From assembly GCA_016800925.1 (NCBI GenBank), contig JABCPU010000007.1:372001-436000 (forward strand): 64,000 bases of DNA, given 5' to 3'. Position numbers and translations under genes: made by a program. The DNA is from Suillus spraguei (Eukaryota > Basidiomycota > Agaricomycetes > Boletales > Suillaceae). Below are positions 56,610 through 64,000 of the stretch, piece by piece. Below the pieces are notes generated by a model. It saw only the letters and a list, made by a program, of their open reading frames with translations. It did no database searches and was not told where the DNA came from. Every line of letters begins with the position of its first letter. Position 1 is the stretch's first letter.

Positions 56610-56801
56610 TTACACTCGCAAGCCGCCTTCGAGGCCACCTACATAACTAGCGCAACAACCAGAGCAACAGTCCCAATCCTCTGTGCAGACCTCCAAGTTC
56701 CCGTTCCTAGTGCATGTGCTGGTCTCAGATGGCGGGGAAGCTGAGGCGCGGACGCCCATGAAAATGGAACAGGCAAGGATGGTCAAATAAGAGAGCTGCA
56801 T
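56610..56801 (-). CDS. Small secreted cysteine-rich protein (63 aa)
   Basis: The ATG at 56801 opens a 63-residue protein with a clear signal peptide (MQLSYLTILACSIFMGVRAS, probable cleavage after ASA). The ~42-residue mature peptide holds six cysteines spaced C-x8-C-x5-CC-x2-CC within CTRNGNLEVC and DWDCCSGCC. The spacing resembles small disulfide-knot peptides; fungi often secrete such proteins as effectors, but the role here is unknown. The longer frame upstream lacks homology and a minus-strand TATAAA at 56859-56864, 58 bp upstream of the ATG, supports this start. Single exon. Confidence 0.6.
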   Translation of the reverse strand: MQLSYLTILACSIFMGVRASASPPSETSTCTRNGNLEVCTEDWDCCSGCCASYVGGLEGGLRV

Positions 56802-57020
56802 GTCAATAGAGGTCTGTTGGGTAGGAGTGAAAAGACGAGAGCGAGAATGCATAGGGACTTTATACCTTGGCAAAGGGACTGTACAGGTCTTTGTCGAATC
56901 AATACACAGAGATTCCATATCTGCCTGATAGGACGGGCCGATCATACAGGCGAACATGTCAATACTGCTAGTGAAAAGGATCAGCACATCCCGAGGCATC
57001 TTGACCTGAATTACAACGAG

Positions 57021-57118
57021 GAAATTGATCACAGATTTCAATCGGTGCATCAGGGCAAGAATAAATTGTGTGGTCAGAGAGTGCAATGATACACCGATTG
57101 AAATCAGTGATCGATTTC
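57021..57118. repeat. Imperfect palindrome, 32-bp arms
   Basis: 57021-57052 pairs with 57087-57118 with about 3 mismatches around a 34-bp loop (GATTTCAATCGGTG / CACCGATTGAAATC core). It lies upstream of the secreted-peptide gene promoter. Confidence 0.8.
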
Positions 57119-57129
57119 CAGACTTCAGT

Positions 57130-58477
57130 GTTGTGGGCAGAACTCTGCCATTCTGCAATGTGGCAGGGCAGAACTGGCACTGCCAGGCAGATGGCAGAAC
57201 CTCCCGGGCAGGATGTGGCAGAACCCCGTACCCGCAGAACCGCGAGAGGATATACTATATAGTTTAAAGCATCATTTCAGTGTATAATAGCGTGAATTAA
57301 AGGACTTTTAAATTCCCTACAACGGCTACTAAGACTGGGGGCCAACCTCTGAACACCCTTATCGAAAACAACTTCAAAAAGGAGTATGCTACTTCCGCCA
57401 AGTCCAACAAATACTAACTATCACGTCCGAGTCCGCCTTAAGAATGTTGCCGACAGAAAGCCGACACAACGCCGCCATGCTCACTTGCACATTGCACACA
57501 CAACCTGGACCGAACTTCTGAGAATTGATACGGAGGTCGCCAAACAGCTCGAACCTGCCTTTGCATCCATTCCTTCACTTTGAGCAGTCTCTGATGACAA
57601 TTTCGAAGGTCCCAAATCAATCTTGCTTGATGATATCGATGCTGAGTTTGCTCGACTCGATGATATTTGTAATGCGAAAAAAACAATGGGCAGAGTTTGC
57701 CTCGGACTGGATGTGGACGGGAAGAAGGGAGGGAATTCAACTTCGCAGAACTGCAACTCATCGACGAGGTATTGGTGCCTGCAGCGATTGATGATGAAAT
57801 TACAGTCATGGATCATAGTGCAAATGAAGATAGGATATGGATTGTCGATTCTATGTTGCTGTCGAGCGGTTTTTCATTCATGTAGTTAGTACTTTTGCGC
57901 CACGAAAACAACACGTGATTCTGCACTTCAAAATAGTTTTGCCCACAAGCTACAGCACTAACTGTAAATTGCATTCGCCCCCAGGTTACGATTTGCCTGT
58001 GATAATGTTCGAGGGAGGCCCGAACCAAAATGCTCGTGTTACAGGGGTCACATGAAGCTCGACGTGCATCCTGCTATCGCATTCAGCTTTTGCTGCTGTG
58101 CGCAAAAAAAGTCAGTAAGATTTTGCTTGTTCAAAGCATCTGAGGAGCTGCAACATGCCTTGATGCTCTACTATCCAATGGACAGTTGACCGGTGATCAA
58201 TTGATCGGTGCCATAGTCCAACCATGTGCAGATCAGCAAGAAGACTGACCTTCTTACAAGGATTGGGGTGCCGAATTACCGTAAATGGCGATACAACAGA
58301 CGTATGATGCAAATCTGAGCGCCTCTCCACTCAAATGTCGTTTCCTTCTTGCGGGTTACATTCTTGAGCCATATTTATAAGTTCTGATCATCCAGAATTT
58401 CACAAGAGCATGTAAGATAGGAGCGTAATATGGCATGTCAGGAGCAAATCTAGGATATCAGGTAAATAAGATTGTGA
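57130..58477. other. Intergenic DNA with a GGCAGAAC cluster and a possible decayed gene
   Basis: GCAGAAC/GGCAGAAC occurs about five times in 57,138-57,242. At 57,400-57,840 plus frames (HLHIAHTTWTELLRIDTEVA, LLDDIDAEFARLDDIC) look protein-like but are broken by stops and match nothing I recognise. Confidence 0.45.
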
Positions 58478-61400
58478 TCATGTCGGCAAGGGAAAAGACC
58501 CAGGAATTGGACGACGACGTTCTGGGTGATGGTAATATGTACCATGTCGTCGCTTGCCGGGCGAAGCAAGAGGTGTGGATGGTGAATGACCGTTAGTAGG
58601 TAACAAGTTCTCCTGAGATGCGTTGCTCGGGCTATGGATTGCCTCAGGCGTCGGACTCATAGTCCCGTAATCATCGTCGGAGTCGTCATCTATCAACCAG
58701 TCACCATCTTCTGGTAACATGATAACACCCGAAGCAGGGTCGAAGCTCAGACGGTGATTGGGGTTGCCACGCGATTGAGATCCTCGTGCTGTGCGTGTAT
58801 CCACCCATGGGTTCGAAGGTCCAGCATCTGAAGAAGGAACACTGTCCCGGTTCTCAGAGACACTCATGTCGATAAGAGTACCATCAGCAGCGGGGCGAGA
58901 TTGCCGTGATGCTCGAATCTTTCCTCGTAGCATGGTGTAACGGTTACGTAGGCTGAGAACAATGCCTTGGTTGACATATGGAGACGCTCTCGACCCTCCT
59001 GCACGGTGTCCATTGACAAGTGTTTGCCCTTTCTTCAACGGAAGCCAAGGTTCAGGAAGCACACCAGTAAGAGCAGGATGTCCGTATCTTCGTTTCCCGG
59101 TGCTAAATAAGGGATGAATAATTGGCAATTGATCAAAACAAAGCAACTCACTTCAACACGCCATTATACCAATTAGCCATAGGTGGTTGTGACTTAAAGA
59201 CGAATAAGTCAGATGTCTTTTCCGTATATCGCATTACCTACATAGTCAGTTCGTTCGTCTTCTGGAGCAACATAGAGCATGTCGTCGTTTTGTGCGTATC
59301 TCCGACGCATCAAGTTGCTGAAAGCAAGTCTGGGTCAGGGTACAACAGAAACATTTGTGGACCTTACCTCTGTGACCATGTCACTGGATGTCCCTCCCGC
59401 AACCTCACTACATCCGCTGAATCTTCGCCCCGCTCCACCTCGCACACAGAACTGAGACACACTGCATTGCTGAGAGGCTTGAAGGTTTCATAGATGTACC
59501 ACGACCAGATTGCGGTACCTGCAAGCAGCGGAACAAGGAGAGAAGACATAATATAGCATGCTCGCAAGGTCAAGATGCCGATCATAAACGTTTGGAAGAT
59601 GAGTATGCCCCAGATGAGTCTGACGAATGTGAGAGGCCATGCTTGGCCTTGAGATTCGTAGGGCTTATAAAACACTGAACCAGCAAGCTTAGAACCCTCC
59701 AGCGAAATAGAGCTTGAATCTACTCACCAAACAACAACTTGTACTTGTACACGGTGTAGGCCATTCCAAAGTAGATTGCACCAAAGATAACTATCAAGGG
59801 CTGGACGACGCTGTACAGGATGGTGACGACAAAAACGAGAATCGCTTGAGGGTATACGACGCCATAGTTGATCATGGGAGGCGCATTCAACTCAGCGAAA
59901 TCTGTCCAGCCTAAGGATTGGGTTTACCACTGACATACAGTAGTGCTTACCTCGAGGTGTACGAGTCCTGAATATGCGTAAAATCATCCGAGGTAATATC
60001 ACCCCCAGGTTAAGCAACTGGAGTGGCATGACACCAAAGCCTGTCGTCCTGATTCAGCACTCTAAAGTATAAGTAAGATAATACACCCACCTTGAAGTAT
60101 AACATACGAAAGAAAAAAGTGCCTAAAGGATGTGCCTAAATAAAGAGGTGCAGAATATGAAGATGCTGCCACTTACTTGGCCCTTCCTTGTTGAAGCGCT
60201 GTGGCTAGCTTTTCCGGGATCTTCGCAGGCGAGTTGGCAAGCTCGCGCACCAACTGCCAGTACGTGCTCGCCAAAAGGAAGATGAACACCACATTGATGA
60301 GGAGGAACAAAAAGTATCTTTCAAATTCTTAGAACGTGAATTTTCTGCAAGTGGAATGAACTGACTTTCGCATCAGAGAGTATTCGATCAAGCTTCGTGC
60401 TCTGTACCCCTGAATATAGGTCAAAGCTGGTAATGTCAATCATAAGCTGCGCCAAATGTCTGGTAGGACAACACACCTTCAAGAATAAATGGTAGAAGTG
60501 CGTTCAGCGTAATCATGGCGACGGACGGCAGTGAATTCTGTACGATAGCACGGATTTTGTCGTTGCTATCGATGATTCTGCCAAGCCAAGGCATCACTTT
60601 CTTGATCTCCTTGTAACTCAGCAGACTCGCAAGCGCGGTGATCGGGAATATCCAGAAGAATAATAGTATCAATACACAGCCGATTACAAACACCTCACGA
60701 GCCAAGAGGTTTCCTGGAGTATGAGCAATATTCGACCAAACAATGTCTCGTGGTTCAGGGGCTGGGCTGGTTTTCACTTCCCCTGGGTCACATGAATGTG
60801 CCGCTTGCACAGCAATTTGCTATAGAGCAATTAGCGAAGGGCTATAAGCGTTAATAAACTTAACTCTTACTGCACTGGACATCTTCTCGAACGTAACGAA
60901 GGCAACTTGCGTTGCCTTCGTTTTTCCGATGCGACGCCACCTCTTGACTTTCTCGTCGGCCTCCGTAAACTTTGTCTCGAGGTACTCAAGTGCATCAACT
61001 TTTCTGGAGAACCATCCTGGTCTAATAGTCGGACGCTGGCGATGCGGTACAACGAAACGCCCCTGCTGATTTTCCAGTAGTGACGGCTCTCTATCCGATG
61101 CGGGGATGACGTTCTCGGACGGGTCGTAGGACTCCACCACACTTGGATTCCCCACATAATTCGTCCATGCACTCTCCAACTTCCGCAATGCTTTTGTCCT
61201 AAGGTCAAGAAGGGCTTTCAGGGTACTGACTTCTCTGCAGACCGTCACGCTCTCAACACTGAGCCCCATGTTTTCAAAGTACTCGGCGAGAGCCCGCTCG
61301 GACCGAAGATGATTAGGCAGGCTAGTCACGATGACAGTCCTTCCGGGAATGGAATGGACCAATTCGAGGGAGAACAGCTGGCGTGAGCGAATGAAGCGAC

Positions 61401-62212
61401 GGTAGTTCTTATAAAGGAACCGCAACGCTAGGAAAGTGAAAAGATACGTAAAGAGAAAATGAATCGTGAGATATGAGTTAGCATCGTTGATGAGGTCGAG
61501 CCACTCCCGTCCGGGTGCCATAGGATCGTCGTTTAAACCAGTGGTTACCCATTCCGGCCAATCGTTATCGTCCTCGTCAGTGCCTCCAAGGCCGATGTTA
61601 TGCTACAAGCAATATAAACCGGTGTTTCTTAGACATGGCGAAATACGCACATTCCAATTGATGGGCATGAGGACTGTGACAGCACATAAAGAGCAAACGG
61701 AAAAAAGGTAAAAGGAGGTCTTGAAGAAACTAAGGAGCTGTTTTACACGTGAGTGGTGCCTTGGTATACGCATTGTGTAGCAAACTTGCCACTGCCGCGT
61801 CCAACCCAACAATTTGCAGCACAGTATACTCAGACACTTTCATAGTTGGAACAATCCACCCAAAAAATGCCTCGTGAGCATGTGCCTCGTGTGGGGAAAA
61901 GTCTGAAGCAGGTTAGTTCTAATGCGTAGCAAGAACGTAAGAACATACCTTTTAGCATCGTTCTTGGCGCAAATATTAACGGCCATCGCTTTCGACAATA
62001 CGAGAAAATCAGGAAAGATGATAGTCCTATGGTAGAAGAGAGCAAGATTTGTGTCGTAAACCATGGACCCTCGAACTTAACTAGAGGTAGTAATCGTGTA
62101 AGATTGACGAATTTACTTCTGGTCTTAACCTACATGTTGGAGGTGATCCTGGCGGTAGTTCTGGCTCTTCGTCGCCAATCGCATGGACCAGAATGGACTG
62201 GATGACATCCAT
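58478..62212 (-). CDS. CSC1/OSCA-type (DUF221, RSN1-like) membrane channel
   Basis: Full-length, about 1,000 residues in about 15 exons with 40-60 nt GT-AG introns. This family forms osmotically or mechanically gated Ca2+-permeable channels in fungi and plants. Start chosen at the ATG at 62212 (MDVIQSILVHAIGD). Order: TM1 (TTQILLSSTIGLSSFLIFSY), loop (AHEAFFGWIVPTMKVSEYTV, QIVGLDAAV), TM2 (FFKTSFYLFSVCSLCAVTVL), WPEWVTTGLNDDPMAPGREW, TM3 (IHFLFTYLFTFLALRFLYKN), cytosolic RNA-recognition-like loop (RTVIVTSLPNHLRSERALAE, ATQVAFVTFEKMSSA), RSN1_7TM domain (EVFVIGCVLILLFFWIFPIT, PSVAMITLNALLPFILEG, WTDFAELNAPPMINYGVVYP, QAILVFVVTILYSVVQPLIV, KPYESQGQAWPLTFVRLIWG). A hydrophilic C-terminal tail ends at 58,478. 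No disruption seen; the best preserved gene in the window. Confidence 0.88.
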
Positions 62213-62410
62213 GAGGGTGAGTGAAAGGTGGTGCACGTGCTGGTGCGTGCAGTCTGTCGACGAAGTTAATGTTGCCGCAGTTCGGATCACCAGAACTAAA
62301 ATAACCGCCAGCGCTCCTACTTTATCAGTTACGTCATCGTTTTTCTAACATCAAGACTCAGACAAAATACATAGACCGGTGAGATATAAAGTAATTCCAT
62401 AAACACTAAA

Positions 62411-63378
62411 TCATCTCGTAAAAGGTAAACTGCTCTGGCGTCGTGGGCGTTGCACACGAACACCATCATGGCCACATAATTCGGAGATTTTTTCGCAAAC
62501 GTCGATTTTTGATTGGTAGCGGCGATCACGGTAAGAGTCTCCGGGAAGCGTGCATACACAAGCATGGGCATCAAACCGGATCCCAAGGCTCTCTACAGTT
62601 TTCCCATTCCTCCTCCACCAATCACCTGCTTCTGACAGGTCATCGATGCATGTCACAACAAGAACAACTGGAACTTTCATCCCTGCAATCGCCGCAGCGA
62701 AAGTTTCATAACTGTGACGTAGTGTCCTGGTGGCCCTTGACCCACGCACACAGTAGACTAGAAGATGCAGACCATCTGCTTGAGACATCTTCCTCAAGAA
62801 ATATTTTAACTTTTTGGTGGGAGCCACATCTGGCATATTTGACCCATGACTTCTTTCTCCGAGACCCACTGTATCATGCACAGTGTACCTCTGGCCACGT
62901 ATATCGACCTCGTAGGCATGCTCTTCAGTAGTGCAAGGAAGTGCATCCGGAGATGTGGGAGCGATATCCTCGCCTGCAATTAGATTGATCAAGGAGCTTT
63001 TACCGACTCCAGTCTCTCCGAAAATTACGATGTTTCTGCCAGTTAGTGGACGACCCTGCTCAATTACATTCACTTTTGAATGATCCATCGCATGTTGCAG
63101 ACGCACCTCAGACTTTGGCTCAAGATCATTATCAAACTGAACGAGGTCTACGCTACGAGAGCGAGCCCGATTAGTCCACCAGGTCTCATTGGACCGGTCA
63201 AGATATCGTTCAGACATGGCTTGAAACACGACCTGTTATTTGAGTTCATCATCTTGAAGCGAAATCATGACCTTACCTTATTGTCAGCACTGAATGGTTC
63301 AGGGATAGACCGAGCGGGGTGGGACCAATGCTGAAGGGTTTTATAGATAATCAGGGAATCTCCGTACAGATCTTGCAT
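62411..63378 (-). CDS. P-loop GTPase (AIG1/septin-like class), two exons
   Basis: Model: exon 1 63378-63277, a 44-nt intron 63276-63233 (GTAAGG...ACAG), exon 2 63232-62411, giving 307 residues. Start MQDLYGDSLIIYKTLQHWSH at 63378; if exon 1 is wrong the first ATG of exon 2 is at 63217. G motifs: G1 GETGVGKS (about 106-113), G3 DTVG (about 154-157) and a G4-like TCID (about 228-231, in place of NKxD/TKxD). It probably binds GTP as a regulator, as in fungal AIG1-like or 50S-type small G-protein paralogs; partners are unknown. It lies about 200 bp upstream of the channel gene on the same strand. Confidence 0.75.
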
Positions 63379-64000
63379 CCAGCAGCGCACCACGAAGGTG
63401 AAACAGACGTATCAGGTGACTTGAAAGTCATGAGCTGGCTTATTGGTTCGGAATCAGAAGCTTCGGATATGGATGGAAGCTAATTTTGCAGTGCCACCCA
63501 TAAACGTTTTTGAAGTGCGGGCCGTGATACAAAGTTCAAAGGTAGTCTCTCATAGGTAGACCAAATATCAGGAAGATGGTCCCCTGTTACGCCGGTCCAG
63601 TGTCGATTAATCATAGCGACGACGGTGCTCGCCTATAGCTACAATGAAAAATCAGTAGAGCCTTGAGGTTAAGAAGCTATCAAGTCAAAAGGACAGAAAG
63701 TTGCTTGTAGTTTCCAATCCATAGTACTTACACCAGTGTAGCAGCATTACTATATACCAAACAGCAAGACTGTTGCACTGTTGTTGAACGACTAATGGAG
63801 GTGCTGTTATATCTGTTTTTGGAAAAAAGGTTTGTTTACCAAAACCTTCTAAACAGAATACATGCTCCGTGACTATTTCTATTTCATGAGTCATGCACAT
63901 GTTCCGCTTCCTATGTCGTCGCCATAGTTCATTAAAACCTTACCGACGTTTATTTTCTAGCACCCGTTCATACCTTGCAGAAGCTCATCCTTCTTCCTCC
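63379..64000. other. Upstream region of the GTPase gene, no gene recognised
   Basis: A short minus-strand frame near 63,480-63,620 (NRHWTGVTGDHLPDIWSTYE) looks protein-like and could be a further upstream exon or another gene's end; it stops after ~45 codons. Otherwise nothing clear. Confidence 0.4.

Noticed and set aside
1..64000. tRNA, rRNA or biosynthetic cluster genes
   Set aside because: Read through for cloverleaf-like arms, rRNA cores and pathway enzymes; none convincing was found by eye.

Overview
The window looks like a gene-poor, repeat-saturated stretch of an Agaricomycete (mushroom-forming basidiomycete) genome. The reasons are Plavaka-type (CACTA/CMC) transposases with 40-60 nt introns, Ty1/copia and Ty3/gypsy retroelements, a Tad1-like LINE, Tc1/mariner elements, WD40 and P4-ATPase genes rich in short GT-AG introns, and no bacterial or organellar signal. 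All family assignments come from reading motifs and from knowledge of these families; no database was searched.

Left three quarters (1-46,540): nested transposable elements. I recognise four families of long, mostly solo LTRs, named here by their ends. A is ~720-775 bp (TGTTAAGRC...TATATGACA). B is ~1.26-1.52 kb (TGTTACRACCATG...TATATGACA). C is ~0.4-0.48 kb (TGTTACGAACTGG...GTAACA). D is ~0.73 kb. Most copies have an exact or 4/5-matching 5-bp target duplication, so insertion order can be read directly. At 186-4348 the order is Tc1 inside B inside A inside C inside a gypsy integrase. Hosts of these insertions are: a Ty3/gypsy pol remnant (minus strand, 1-5443); a gypsy gag/protease remnant (5801-6133 and 11359-11720); a copia element (13531-18516); two Plavaka transposase genes (about 19230-23868 and 41200-46510); a LINE (26181-30915); and an old minus-strand multi-copy-type gene scattered in pieces between 38526 and 30925.

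Middle right (46,540-54,580): a 7-bp minisatellite is followed by a WD40-repeat gene (minus strand) split by a 5.4-kb unit with perfect 26-bp terminal inverted repeats. The unit carries an intron-bearing fragment of a P4-ATPase and a 5'-truncated multi-exon gene of unknown function, and no recognisable transposase. This is the most unusual object in the window.

Right end (54,580-64,000): ordinary host DNA. It holds a small secreted cysteine-rich peptide gene, a full-length CSC1/OSCA-type (DUF221) channel gene with about 15 exons, and a P-loop GTPase of the AIG1/septin-like class, all on the minus strand. No rRNA, tRNA or CRISPR was recognised.

Strand for solo LTRs is a convention: plus means the end beginning TGTTAAG (A), TGTTACRACC (B), TGTTACGAAC (C) or TGTTGGGATC (D) is at the left.
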